DNA of 64,000 nt from Ferribacterium limneticum. GTDB lineage: Bacteria > Pseudomonadota > Gammaproteobacteria > Burkholderiales > Rhodocyclaceae. The translations under genes and the position numbers were made by a program. Below the pieces are notes generated by a model. The model did no database searches. It worked only from the letters and a program-made list of their open reading frames with translations, and was not told the DNA's origin. This document shows positions 18,411-25,597 of the stretch, piece after piece. The stretch's first letter is position 1. Each line of letters begins with the position of its first letter. The stretch lies in NCBI RefSeq assembly GCF_020510625.1, contig NZ_CP075191.1, positions 2,332,001 through 2,396,000 of the forward strand, written 5' to 3'.

Positions 18411-18458
18411 TTGCAGTGCAGCATGAGTTCATTCTAACCGCAGTTCGTGGCTTGTCAA
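18411..18458 (-). promoter_or_regulatory. Phasin promoter with a TGC/GCA-type operator
   Basis: On the minus strand TTGACA (18453-18458) and TAGAAT (18431-18436) are separated by 16 bases, a near-consensus sigma70 promoter. Just downstream, TGCTGCACTGCA (18412-18423) overlaps the expected start point. TGC/GCA-type sequences are known targets of the polyhydroxyalkanoate regulator PhaR, which represses phasin genes when no granules are present. The PhaR assignment is inference; the promoter elements are directly visible. Confidence 0.7.
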
Positions 18459-18517
18459 CAACTTTTTGTGCACCGCACCATTCCCATCACGCGTGCCTGT
18501 GGCAAAGGCCACAAAAG

Positions 18518-19312
18518 TCAGCAATCGTCCGGGTCCAGCCCCAGCCGCTCGACGATCCCGCTCATCGCCTCGGCCGCCCCGAGCGGCAAATAATAATCGA
18601 CGGTATCGCTGAGCTTGGTTCGCGCCGGGTTGATTTCGACGGTCGGTATGCCGCTGGCCGCCGCCAGCACGACCGGCTGCACGATATAGGGAAAGACGCT
18701 GGACGTGCCGATGCTGAAGACGATATCGAAGCCCTCCTGAAAGGCTTCGATGAAGCGATCCAGTTCATCCTCCGGCAAGGCTTCGCCAAACAGCACGACC
18801 TTGGGGCGGAGCACGGCGCCGCAAGCGGGACATAGCGGCGGCACCTCGCGTCCGCTCATGTCGGTGGCAGCTTCTTCGTGGCTGCAGGCCGTACACATCA
18901 GCTCCTGCAGGTTGCCATGAATCTCGACGATCTCCTGGCTCCCCGCCGCCCGGTGCAGGCCATCGACGTTCTGGGTGAACACCATGACCCGGTCGAGATG
19001 GCGTTCGAGGCAGGCAATCGTCCGGTGCGCAGCATTCGGCTTCGCGCCACGGCAGTTTTCCTCGATCTGGATCAGGTATTTCCAGGTGATGTCCGGACGC
19101 ATCGAAAACACCTCGCCGGAGAGCGCATCCTCGATGCGCAGGCCCTCTTCGGTAGTTTCACTGTCGTAGAGACCACCGACACCGCGATAGGTCGGCAGGC
19201 CTGAGTCGGCCGAAATGCCGGCACCGGTAATGAACAGGGCGCGCCGCGCATTCCTTAGCTGCTCGGCCACGGCATCGAGCACCGCATCGATCGACGTGGA
19301 ATAAGGCGTCAT
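18518..19312 (-). CDS. Sir2-family NAD-dependent protein deacylase
   Basis: A 264-residue sirtuin. The NAD-binding GAGISADSGLPTYRG is at about 30-44, FTQNVDGLH at 112-120, and the catalytic histidine is H132 in IHGNL. A zinc site is formed by C140, C143, C161 and C164. The late motif FSIGTSSVFPY binds NAD ribose. The enzyme removes acyl groups from lysines, using NAD and releasing nicotinamide. It lies on its own strand between the phasin and FliL-like genes, 19 bases after the latter's stop in the same direction, so the two may be co-transcribed by chance of position. Confidence 0.92.
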   Translation of the reverse strand: MTPYSTSIDAVLDAVAEQLRNARRALFITGAGISADSGLPTYRGVGGLYDSETTEEGLRIEDALSGEVFSMRPDITWKYLIQIEENCRGAKPNAAHRTIACLERHLDRVMVFTQNVDGLHRAAGSQEIVEIHGNLQELMCTACSHEEAATDMSGREVPPLCPACGAVLRPKVVLFGEALPEDELDRFIEAFQEGFDIVFSIGTSSVFPYIVQPVVLAAASGIPTVEINPARTKLSDTVDYYLPLGAAEAMSGIVERLGLDPDDC

Positions 19313-19331
19313 TGGGGCTATGGTTCCGGAA

Positions 19332-19733
19332 TTACTGAATCAGGAACTTGGTAAACAAGACGTCCTTGACGCCCGTCTTTTCGTTTTCTTCGATGACATG
19401 GTTGGCCAGTTCGACGATCTCCTCGATCAGAGCCTTCTTGCCTTCCAGGGTCCGTAGAGTCGCCGAGTCCTTGCCGGAGAGCATCAGGATGATCTTGTGC
19501 TGAACCTGCGGCTTGTGGCTGGCCAGCAGATGGGCCGCCTCCGGCGAAGCGGTCTCGAAGATCAGGCCAAACTGCAGGTAATTGCCCGTGCCAAGATTGA
19601 CCGTGAAAACCATCGGTTCAGGCGCACCGCCACCACCGTGGTCACTCGCCAGGGCGGTCAAGGGCAAAAGCAGCGACAAAACCATCAGCAAGCACGCCGC
19701 AAAGGCTTTGAGTATCCGGGAAGCGACGTTCAT
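19332..19733 (-). CDS. FliL-like exported protein
   Basis: A 133-residue protein with a hydrophobic N-terminus (about residues 8-29; either an uncleaved anchor or a signal peptide ending ALAS). The domain resembles FliL: EPMVFTVNLGTGNYLQFGLIF, KIILMLSGKDSATLRTLEGK, then IEEIVELANHVIEEN and VKDVLFTKFLIQ. FliL stabilises flagellar stators at the basal body. No other flagellar gene is nearby, so this is a stand-alone FliL-like protein and may not be the flagellar one. It is upstream of, and co-directional with, the sirtuin gene. Confidence 0.8.
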   Translation of the reverse strand: MNVASRILKAFAACLLMVLSLLLPLTALASDHGGGGAPEPMVFTVNLGTGNYLQFGLIFETASPEAAHLLASHKPQVQHKIILMLSGKDSATLRTLEGKKALIEEIVELANHVIEENEKTGVKDVLFTKFLIQ

Positions 19734-19951
19734 ATCAGTCCTAGCAATTCAAATGGCAAATCGGGTGGTTCATGGCCTGGCCAGCGAACCTCGGGGCTTT
19801 ATACCGCCTGAAAATGAAAAAAGCCACCGTGAAAAGGTTTGTCAGTTGATTTTCGGTAGCGGTAAAACGTTTCAATTGAAGCCAGCCGACAGTAAATCAA
19901 CTGTCTTGTGCGATACCTCAAAACACCATCGCAACGGCGTTACGCAGGGGA

Positions 19952-19968
19952 TGCGGCAATATGTCGCA
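19952..19968. promoter_or_regulatory. Crp/Fnr-type palindrome before the copper operon
   Basis: TGCGGCAATATGTCGCA, a 17-bp near-palindrome embedded in a longer perfect inverted repeat (19943-19955 against 19965-19977, 13-bp arms). A -10-like TAGGAT lies at 19992-19997, 23 bases after the site, which puts the site centre near -44. The same arms and spacing occur at 34311 and 33498. This looks like a class II activator site for a Crp/Fnr-family regulator. The long arms could also form an RNA hairpin if transcribed. Confidence 0.65.
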
Positions 19969-20023
19969 TCCCCTGCGCAGCACAAACTGGGTAGGATGGC
20001 GCAAACGCGTTAGGGAGAGCGCC

Positions 20024-20200
20024 ATGAATCAAAAACCGAATACTCAGAATCAGCCAGAAATGGCTTCCTTGTTGCTTGGTGCTGGCTTTGCCTTGGCCTC
20101 GCTGATCATCCTGCCGGCCGTTGCCCAACGTGTCGGCCTCGGTTCAGCCGTGACCATCGCCCTGCGTGGCGCCCTGATGCGGGCCTCGAACCGTTTTTGA
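20024..20200 (+). CDS. Small membrane protein, 58 aa
   Basis: A 58-residue protein with a polar N-terminus (MNQKPNTQNQPEMAS), one clear hydrophobic helix (LLLGAGFALASLIILPAVA, about 16-34) and an amphipathic tail ending SNRF. GGGAGAG about 7 bases upstream supports the ATG at 20024. It is the first gene after the Crp/Fnr-type site, followed by a hairpin at 20231 and then the SCO gene. It is probably the most highly expressed product of the operon. No family recognised; a role in assembling a membrane redox or metal complex is inferred from position only. Confidence 0.7.
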   Translation: MNQKPNTQNQPEMASLLLGAGFALASLIILPAVAQRVGLGSAVTIALRGALMRASNRF

Positions 20201-20230
20201 TCTAACTGCTGGCAAAGCGGCATCACCACA

Positions 20231-20249
20231 GGCAGACTTCGCGTCTGCC
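20231..20249 (+). terminator. Hairpin with T-rich tail between the first two operon genes
   Basis: GGCAGAC - TTCGC - GTCTGCC followed by CTTTGTTTTTC. It looks like a weak terminator or attenuator after the small membrane protein, which would let some transcripts continue into the SCO gene. Read-through is inferred because no other promoter is obvious before 20267. Confidence 0.6.
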
Positions 20250-20266
20250 CTTTGTTTTTCCGGACC

Positions 20267-20824
20267 ATGAAAAAATTTGTCGTAATTGCCGTCGCCCTGG
20301 CGATGGTGGTGTTGCTCGGATGTCAGCAGGCACGGGATCCGAAATTGCCGGCTGGCGCCGATTTCGTGCTGCAGTCAGCCGATGGCCCGATCGATTCCAA
20401 AACCCTGCGCGGGAAAGTGTTGCTGGTCTATTTCGGTTACACCAACTGCCCGGACATCTGCCCGGCCTCGCTGGCTTCCGGTGGCCAGGCGCTGAAGGCG
20501 TTGAGCGGCGAGGAGCGCAGCCGGGTCAAACTGATCATGATCTCGGTCGACCCCGAGCGCGACAGCGTCAAGCATCTGAAGGAATACACGGCCTTCTTCC
20601 ATCCGGAAATGATTGGCGCGACCGGTACCGCTGATGAAATCGCCGCGCTGGCCAAGGCATTCGGTGCGGGTTACATCAAGCAGGCGAAGCGCAGCGACGG
20701 CAGTTACGCCGTCGATCACACCACCTCGACCTACGTCATCGGGCCGGATGGCAAGCTGGCCAGCGTTCTTGAACTCGGCGCACCGACTGACAAGGTAGTC
20801 GCTGCGGTCAGAAAACTGCTTTGA
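20267..20824 (+). CDS. SCO1/SenC-family copper chaperone lipoprotein
   Basis: A 185-residue lipoprotein. The signal MKKFVVIAVALAMVVLLGC has a lipobox with C19. The thioredoxin-like SCO domain has the copper-binding pair C61 and C65 (CPDIC) and the third ligand H151 (VDHTTSTYV), all intact. SCO proteins deliver Cu(I) to, or reduce the cysteines of, the CuA-type site in cytochrome oxidase and related enzymes. The ATG at 20267 overlaps no other gene; its stop TGA overlaps the next ATG at 20824. It opens the main part of a copper/thiol operon that runs to the Cu ATPase at 28024. Confidence 0.92.
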   Translation: MKKFVVIAVALAMVVLLGCQQARDPKLPAGADFVLQSADGPIDSKTLRGKVLLVYFGYTNCPDICPASLASGGQALKALSGEERSRVKLIMISVDPERDSVKHLKEYTAFFHPEMIGATGTADEIAALAKAFGAGYIKQAKRSDGSYAVDHTTSTYVIGPDGKLASVLELGAPTDKVVAAVRKLL

Positions 20825-21153
20825 TGCGTCCATCGACTGTCGCACTCGGACTACTCGCGGCGCTGGCCGCTGCGTGCCTTTTGATTTTTGGCCTCTTTTT
20901 CCGCTTGACCATGGAAGACGAGCAAAAGCTGTCCGCCAACCGGGCGCTGGTCGAGAAATTCGGCCTGACCGATCTGGCACTATTCACCGAAGCCCGCTAC
21001 ACCCGCCATCCGACCCAGGCCGACCTGCATTCGGCGCTGCAGGATCACCCCGGCGCCTTCGACCATTTTCCGAGCGGCTCGCTGCTCCCTCCCCCGGCTA
21101 TCCTGACCCAATCCCATGCGAATCTGGCTGGAAAAACAACGTCACCTGATTGA
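20824..21153 (+). CDS. Hypothetical membrane-anchored protein, 109 aa
   Basis: A 109-residue protein with a single N-terminal membrane helix (about residues 4-26) and a short periplasmic domain containing LVEKFGLTDLALFTEARYTRHP and a Pro-rich end. It starts in the SCO stop codon and its last 38 bases overlap the permease start at 21116, a strong sign of translational coupling. No family is recognised. The RYTRHP block resembles a conserved part of small proteins accompanying such ABC transporters, but I cannot name it. Confidence 0.72.
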   Translation: MRPSTVALGLLAALAAACLLIFGLFFRLTMEDEQKLSANRALVEKFGLTDLALFTEARYTRHPTQADLHSALQDHPGAFDHFPSGSLLPPPAILTQSHANLAGKTTSPD

Positions 21154-22249
21154 TTTCACGCTGGCCTCACTGGCCCGGCGCAAGACGAAGAACATCGGCC
21201 TGCTGCTGGCCTACACGCTGCTCGTCTTCGTGCTGGCCTCGCTGACGCTATTCACCCACGCCCTGCGCAGCGAGGCCACCTTCGTCCTGGCGGGTTCGCC
21301 GGAAGTGATTTTGCAGCGCATGGTCGCCGGCCGGCATGACCTGATCCCGCCCGGCTACCTTGACAAGATCGGCCGCATCCGGGGCGTGCAAAAGAAGGAA
21401 GGCCGGCTCTGGGGCTACTACTACGACCCGGTGCTGAACGCCAATTACACTTTCATGGCGCGCCCCGCCGACGAAGTGGCCGATGGCCACATCATGGTCG
21501 GCAACGCGCTGGCCCGCGAGCGGGGGCTGGACAAGCACAACACGATTTCCTTCCGCTCCTATTCCGGCAAGCTGTTCACCTTCGAGGTCTCGGCCGTGCT
21601 GTCGCCGGACTCCGAGCTGCTTTCGGCCGATCTCGTACTGCTCTCCGAAAGCGATTTCCGCAGTTTCTTCGAGTACCCGGCCGGGCATTTCACCGACATT
21701 GCGCTGTCGGTGGCCAATCCACAGGAAGTCCGCACCGTCGCCGCCAAGCTGTCGAGCGCGCTGCCCGATTCCCGCCCCATCCTGCGCGAGGAAGTGCTGC
21801 GCACCTACCAGAGCGTCTTCGACTGGCGCGAAGGCATCATCCTGACGGTGCTGGCCGGCGCCATCCTCGCCTTCGTCATCCTCGCCTGGGAGAAGGCTTC
21901 CGGCTTGTCGGCCGAGGAAAAGCGCGAAATCGGCATTCTCAAGGCCATCGGCTGGGAGACTGGCGACGTCATTCGGATGAAGACCTGGGAGGGCCTGCTC
22001 ATTTCGCTGACCGCTTTCCTGCTTGGCTTCATCGCCGCCTACGTCCATGTCTTCCATTTCGGTGCGGCGGTCTTCGAGCCGGTGCTCAAGGGCTGGTCGG
22101 TGCTCTACCCGAAATTCACGCTGGTGCCAGCAGTGGACGGCCTGCAGATCGCCACCCTTTTCTTCTTCACGGTGTTTCCCTACACGGCGGCGGTATTGGT
22201 GCCGATCTGGCGGGCGGCAATCACCGACCCTGATGCGGTGATGCGATGA
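21116..22249 (+). CDS. ABC transporter permease, FtsX/MacB type
   Basis: A 377-residue inner-membrane protein with the MacB/LolE topology. One helix lies near the N-terminus (NIGLLLAYTLLVFVLASLTL, about 26-46), a large periplasmic domain of about 200 residues follows, then three helices near 240-260, 295-315 and 345-370. The cytoplasmic loop with KREIGILKAIGWETGDVIRM is the FtsX-family coupling segment. Such transporters do not import solutes; they drive periplasmic conformational work or export. It forms a complex with the ATPase at 22246, which overlaps its stop by four bases. The cargo is unknown; the context suggests a metal or redox assembly task. Confidence 0.88.
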   Translation: MRIWLEKQRHLIDFTLASLARRKTKNIGLLLAYTLLVFVLASLTLFTHALRSEATFVLAGSPEVILQRMVAGRHDLIPPGYLDKIGRIRGVQKKEGRLWGYYYDPVLNANYTFMARPADEVADGHIMVGNALARERGLDKHNTISFRSYSGKLFTFEVSAVLSPDSELLSADLVLLSESDFRSFFEYPAGHFTDIALSVANPQEVRTVAAKLSSALPDSRPILREEVLRTYQSVFDWREGIILTVLAGAILAFVILAWEKASGLSAEEKREIGILKAIGWETGDVIRMKTWEGLLISLTAFLLGFIAAYVHVFHFGAAVFEPVLKGWSVLYPKFTLVPAVDGLQIATLFFFTVFPYTAAVLVPIWRAAITDPDAVMR

Positions 22250-22920
22250 TCGAACTCAGCAACATCAAGAAAGCCTTCAACCAGAACCAGCCCAATGAAT
22301 ACTGGGCGCTGCACGGCATCGACCTGAATATCGAGGCCGGCAAGGTCACCGCCTTCCGTGGCCCGAGCGGGTCTGGCAAAACCACGCTGCTGACCATCGT
22401 CGGCTGCCTGAGCCGGCCGACCAGCGGCCGCGTGCGCTTCAAGGGCGAGGACATTTCCGGCCTGCCCGAACGTTTCCTGACCGACATCCGCCGGCAAAGC
22501 TTCGGATTCATCTTCCAGCAGTTCAACCTGATCAAGGGCCTGTCGGCGCTGGAAAACGTCATCCTGCCGGCCTTCCCGACCGGCCGGCCGCGCAGCGAAC
22601 TGGTCACGAAGGCGGGCGGCATCTTCGACCAGCTCAAGCTCGGCCACCGCAGCGCCGCCAAGGTCGAATGGCTGTCCGGTGGCGAACAGCAGCGCGTCGC
22701 CATCGCCCGCGCCCTGATCAACGACCCGGAAGTGATCATCGCCGACGAACCGACGGCCAATCTCGACACGGCGCTATCGAAGGAATTCATGGGCATCCTC
22801 GAAGGCTTCACCGCCGCTGGCAAGACGGTATTGCTGACCAGCCACGATCCACTGGTCGTCGAATCGAGTGCCGTGCATCGCGTCGTCGGTATGCGCGACG
22901 GTCGCTTGACCGAAGACTGA
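22246..22920 (+). CDS. ABC transporter ATP-binding protein, LolD/MacB type
   Basis: A 224-residue ATPase with Walker A GPSGSGKTT near 38-46, Q-loop FIFQQFNLIKG near 86, signature LSGGEQQRVAIARAL near 144, Walker B VIIADEPTANLDT near 163 and the switch histidine in LLTSHDP. These features match the LolD/MacB subfamily that pairs with FtsX-type permeases. Its ATG overlaps the permease stop and its TGA overlaps the next ATG, so permease, ATPase and membrane protein are coupled. It energises the neighbouring permease at the cytoplasmic face. Confidence 0.93.
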   Translation: MIELSNIKKAFNQNQPNEYWALHGIDLNIEAGKVTAFRGPSGSGKTTLLTIVGCLSRPTSGRVRFKGEDISGLPERFLTDIRRQSFGFIFQQFNLIKGLSALENVILPAFPTGRPRSELVTKAGGIFDQLKLGHRSAAKVEWLSGGEQQRVAIARALINDPEVIIADEPTANLDTALSKEFMGILEGFTAAGKTVLLTSHDPLVVESSAVHRVVGMRDGRLTED

Positions 22921-23927
22921 TGCTCTTCCAGCCCGCTATCATCGCGCTGCTCATGGCCGCCGGCGTCGCGGTGCTCATGCTGCTTGCCGCCGCGCCGTTT
23001 GCCGTGCAAGTCATCCGCTACTGGGACATCAACAGCGGCTCCGAGCGGCAACTGGCGCTCGAACGCCGTACCTACCTGTTCTCGACGCTGCTGTCCTTCG
23101 TCATGCTCGCCCAGCTGGCGGCGCTGCTGCTCTTCGTCTTCAACGCCGACCGGCTGTCGGTGATGTTCGTCGGCGCCATGTGCGCAGTCGGCACGCTCAA
23201 CGTCAATGGCTACGGCTTTCCGTCGCTGATCACGCAGATGGCCATCTTTTTCCTGGCCGCCATGTGGCTGGCCATAAACTACGTCGATACTCAGGCCCGC
23301 GATTACCCGCTGGTGCGCATCAAGTACGGCCTGCTACTGCTCCTGCTGCCCGTGCTGGCCAGCAGTTTCTGGCTGGAATTCCAGTATTTCTCGGCCCTCA
23401 AGGCCAACGTGATCACCTCCTGCTGCGGCAGCATGTTCTCGGAGGAGTCGAAGACCATTGCCGCCGAGGCCTCCGGTCTGGAACCGCTGCCGGCCCTCTG
23501 GCTGTTCTATGGCACGATGGCCACCACCATCGGCGTTGCACTCTGGCACTGGCGGCGTGGCAGCCGGGTTAGCGGCTATCTGCTGGCCCTGACCAGCGCG
23601 GGCGGCTTTGTCGCCGCCATCACCGGCGTGCTCTCCTTCATCTCGCTCTACATCTACGAACACCCGCACCACCACTGCCCGTTCTGCATCCTGAAGCCGG
23701 AATACGATTACCAGGGCTACTGGCTCTACATTCCGCTCTTCGTCGCCACGGCGGCCGGCCTCGGTGCCGGCGCCATGCAGCCCTTCGCCCGGGTGCCGAG
23801 TCTGGCCAAGATCATTCCTGCCATTTCCAGCCGTTTCTCCGGCTTGGCCGCAGCAGGCTATATTCTGTTCACGGCGCTGGCCACCTGGTTCGTGCTGACT
23901 TCCAATCTGATCCTGATCGAACATTGA
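22920..23927 (+). CDS. Polytopic membrane protein with Cys/His motifs
   Basis: A 335-residue protein with about eight or nine membrane helices. I use the ATG at 22920, inside the stop codon of the ATPase; the open frame upstream is only a shadow. Two sites look metal- or redox-active: ITSCCGSMF near 162-170 and HPHHHCPFC near 245-253. Both are predicted to lie at helix ends or in loops. It is not a family I can name. Its coupling to an ABC transporter and to SCO and TlpA genes suggests it moves or handles copper, thiols or electrons across the inner membrane, which is inference. Confidence 0.78.
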   Translation: MLFQPAIIALLMAAGVAVLMLLAAAPFAVQVIRYWDINSGSERQLALERRTYLFSTLLSFVMLAQLAALLLFVFNADRLSVMFVGAMCAVGTLNVNGYGFPSLITQMAIFFLAAMWLAINYVDTQARDYPLVRIKYGLLLLLLPVLASSFWLEFQYFSALKANVITSCCGSMFSEESKTIAAEASGLEPLPALWLFYGTMATTIGVALWHWRRGSRVSGYLLALTSAGGFVAAITGVLSFISLYIYEHPHHHCPFCILKPEYDYQGYWLYIPLFVATAAGLGAGAMQPFARVPSLAKIIPAISSRFSGLAAAGYILFTALATWFVLTSNLILIEH

Positions 23928-23928
23928 G

Positions 23929-24417
23929 ATGCGCATTTTTCTCCTGATTCTTGCCCTGTTTCTAAGTGCCTGCGGCAAGGAAGCACCCAAGGCCAACGTC
24001 AACATCGGCAGCATTGCGCCCACCTTCCAGACTTTCCGGGCCGATGGCGGGGCCGAGCATTTCCCCGCTGCCTATTTCGGCAAGCCGCTGGTCATCCGTT
24101 TCTGGGCCGATTGGTGCAAGTATTGCGAAGGCGAAATGAAGGCCATTGAAACGGTCTATCAGGCCAACAAGGGCAAGCTGCAGGTGCTGGCCATCAACGC
24201 CGGACAGGACAAGGCGACGATCAATGCCTTCATCAAGAAGATCGGCGTCACCTACCCCGCCCTGCTCGACGAAAACTCGGCCATCGCCCGCAGCTACGGC
24301 GTGGTCGGCCTGCCGACCACCTTCTTCATCGACAGCAAGGGCATCGTGCGCGGCAAGATTGTTGGCGAGGCCGATGAAGCCACCTTCGCCCGTCATGTCC
24401 AGGAATTGCTGCAATGA
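23929..24417 (+). CDS. TlpA-like thioredoxin lipoprotein
   Basis: A 162-residue lipoprotein with lipobox LSAC (C15) and a thioredoxin-fold domain of the TlpA/ResA group. The active site is WADWCKYCEGEM with C63 and C66. The cis-proline motif VVGLPTTFFID is present. Such proteins reduce periplasmic disulfides, for example in apocytochromes, CuA sites or SCO proteins. It starts 1 base after the preceding stop and overlaps the next gene by four bases. Pairing of a TlpA with an SCO in one operon fits copper-centre assembly, where TlpA reduces the SCO and oxidase cysteines. Confidence 0.92.
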   Translation: MRIFLLILALFLSACGKEAPKANVNIGSIAPTFQTFRADGGAEHFPAAYFGKPLVIRFWADWCKYCEGEMKAIETVYQANKGKLQVLAINAGQDKATINAFIKKIGVTYPALLDENSAIARSYGVVGLPTTFFIDSKGIVRGKIVGEADEATFARHVQELLQ

Positions 24418-24596
24418 GCGAGAACCGCGCCTGCGATCTGTGCAGCCTCGATGTCGGGGTCAAGCCCTTCGTGCTCAATACGCCGGAAAAGCAGTATCAG
24501 TTCTGCTGCGAGGGTTGCCGGGGAATTTACGAGATGTTGCATGACATCAAGGAAGCACCGGTTCAAAATGAGCAGAATCAACCGAACAAATCCTGA
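24414..24596 (+). CDS. Small metal-binding protein like the CcoI N-terminal domain
   Basis: A 60-residue cytoplasmic protein with C7-x2-C10 (CDLC) and a second cluster C31, C32, C35 (FCCEGC). This pattern is the putative metal-binding domain normally found fused to the N-terminus of CcoI-type copper ATPases (Pfam ATPase-cat_bd). Here it is a free protein, coupled by ATGA to the TlpA gene and four genes ahead of a copper ATPase that lacks it. It probably hands copper to that ATPase; this role is inferred from the domain and the operon. Confidence 0.82.
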   Translation: MSENRACDLCSLDVGVKPFVLNTPEKQYQFCCEGCRGIYEMLHDIKEAPVQNEQNQPNKS

Positions 24597-24608
24597 AAGG
24601 AAACGACC

Positions 24609-24986
24609 ATGATGACCGAAGAAATGATGAAGCAGATGCCGCACATGATGAGTCAGGCCGGCCACATGATGACCAAGCCGGTCGCCACCGGCGCGATGAT
24701 GGCCGCCACCGGCTTTGCCGCCGGCAAGGGCCTGATCGGCAGCGCCCTGTTGCGCAATCCGCTGACCCTGCTGGCGGTTGGTGCGGCGGGCGGTATTGCG
24801 GCCGGTTTCCTGCTCTTCAAATACCAGAAGGAAATCGTCGATGGCCTGTCCAAGGCGACCGGCATGGGCAAGGATTTCGCGCTGCATCAGAAGGAAAACC
24901 TGAACGACCTGATGGCCGAAGCCCAGGACAAGATCGAGGGCAATCCGCCACCGGCCGCACCGGCCAGCGAAACCCCGGCGGCCTGA
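24609..24986 (+). CDS. Met/His-rich small membrane protein, 125 aa
   Basis: A 125-residue protein with a Met- and His-rich N-terminus (MMTEEMMKQMPHMM, then AGHMM), two glycine-rich hydrophobic stretches (about 28-45 and 53-75), and an acidic Ala/Pro-rich tail. AAAGGAAAC upstream supports ATG 24609; the second ATG at 24612 is equally possible. Met/His clusters commonly bind Cu(I), which fits the neighbours. I do not recognise a named family. It sits directly before an HMA-like protein and the Cu ATPase. Confidence 0.72.
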   Translation: MMTEEMMKQMPHMMSQAGHMMTKPVATGAMMAATGFAAGKGLIGSALLRNPLTLLAVGAAGGIAAGFLLFKYQKEIVDGLSKATGMGKDFALHQKENLNDLMAEAQDKIEGNPPPAAPASETPAA

Positions 24987-24996
24987 CGGAGGCAAC

Positions 24997-25593
24997 ATGA
25001 CGCAAACCGCCGAACTGGCGCAACGAATCGTCGTTTTGCACCGCGAGCCGGGCTATCTGCGCCTGGAACTACCGGCGGAGATCTGTGGCGAAGCGGCCGT
25101 GGCCGCCATCGAGCAGGGCATGAAAACCCTGGCCGGCCTGAGCAGTGCGGCAGTGGACCGCGGCTGGAAGCGAATTTCCATTTGCTACGATGCCCAGACA
25201 TTGAGCACGGCCGAGGTCGCCCGCCACCTGTTCAGCCTGCTGCCCGGCCTGCCGCTTGATGCAGCTCCGGCCGCCGAGCCGGAAGCCGCCCCGTCCTTCG
25301 ACCTGAACAACGGCTTCCAGCCGCTGCTCGACAAGGTCAAGGCTGTGATCATCCCGGCAGCGCCGCCACCCGAAGGCTCACTGCAAGCCCGCTTCCAGCC
25401 GATGGTCGAAAGCGCGCTGACCGAAAAGGCGATCACCAATTTCTTCAATGACATCGTCGCCTTCTACCTGATCCGCGTGCATTGGGACCTGATCACCAAG
25501 CGCTGGCTGCAGAACCCGGTAGCCAACAGCAACGCCTGGCTGACCGTGTTCTATCTCGTCTTCCTGCTCGTTCGTTACCGCAAGACCAAGTGA
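24997..25593 (+). CDS. HMA-like protein without CxxC, 198 aa
   Basis: A 198-residue protein. Residues about 10-85 look like a ferredoxin-like heavy-metal-associated domain (VVLHREPGYLRLELPAEI, then MKTLAGLSSAAVDRGWKRISICYD) but lack the copper-binding CxxC. A Pro/Ala linker, a helical segment and a C-terminal membrane helix follow (AWLTVFYLVFLLVRY). The same type of CxxC-free domain starts the ATPase at 25598, so the two proteins may bind each other through this fold. No enzymatic residues are evident. Four bases separate it from the ATPase gene. Confidence 0.72.
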   Translation: MTQTAELAQRIVVLHREPGYLRLELPAEICGEAAVAAIEQGMKTLAGLSSAAVDRGWKRISICYDAQTLSTAEVARHLFSLLPGLPLDAAPAAEPEAAPSFDLNNGFQPLLDKVKAVIIPAAPPPEGSLQARFQPMVESALTEKAITNFFNDIVAFYLIRVHWDLITKRWLQNPVANSNAWLTVFYLVFLLVRYRKTK

Positions 25594-25597
25594 CCCC

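Noticed and set aside
22668..22919. N-terminal extension of the membrane protein at 22920
   Set aside because: The upstream part of this open frame is the shadow of the ABC ATPase gene (Arg/Pro-rich). The membrane protein starts at the ATG overlapping the ATPase stop.
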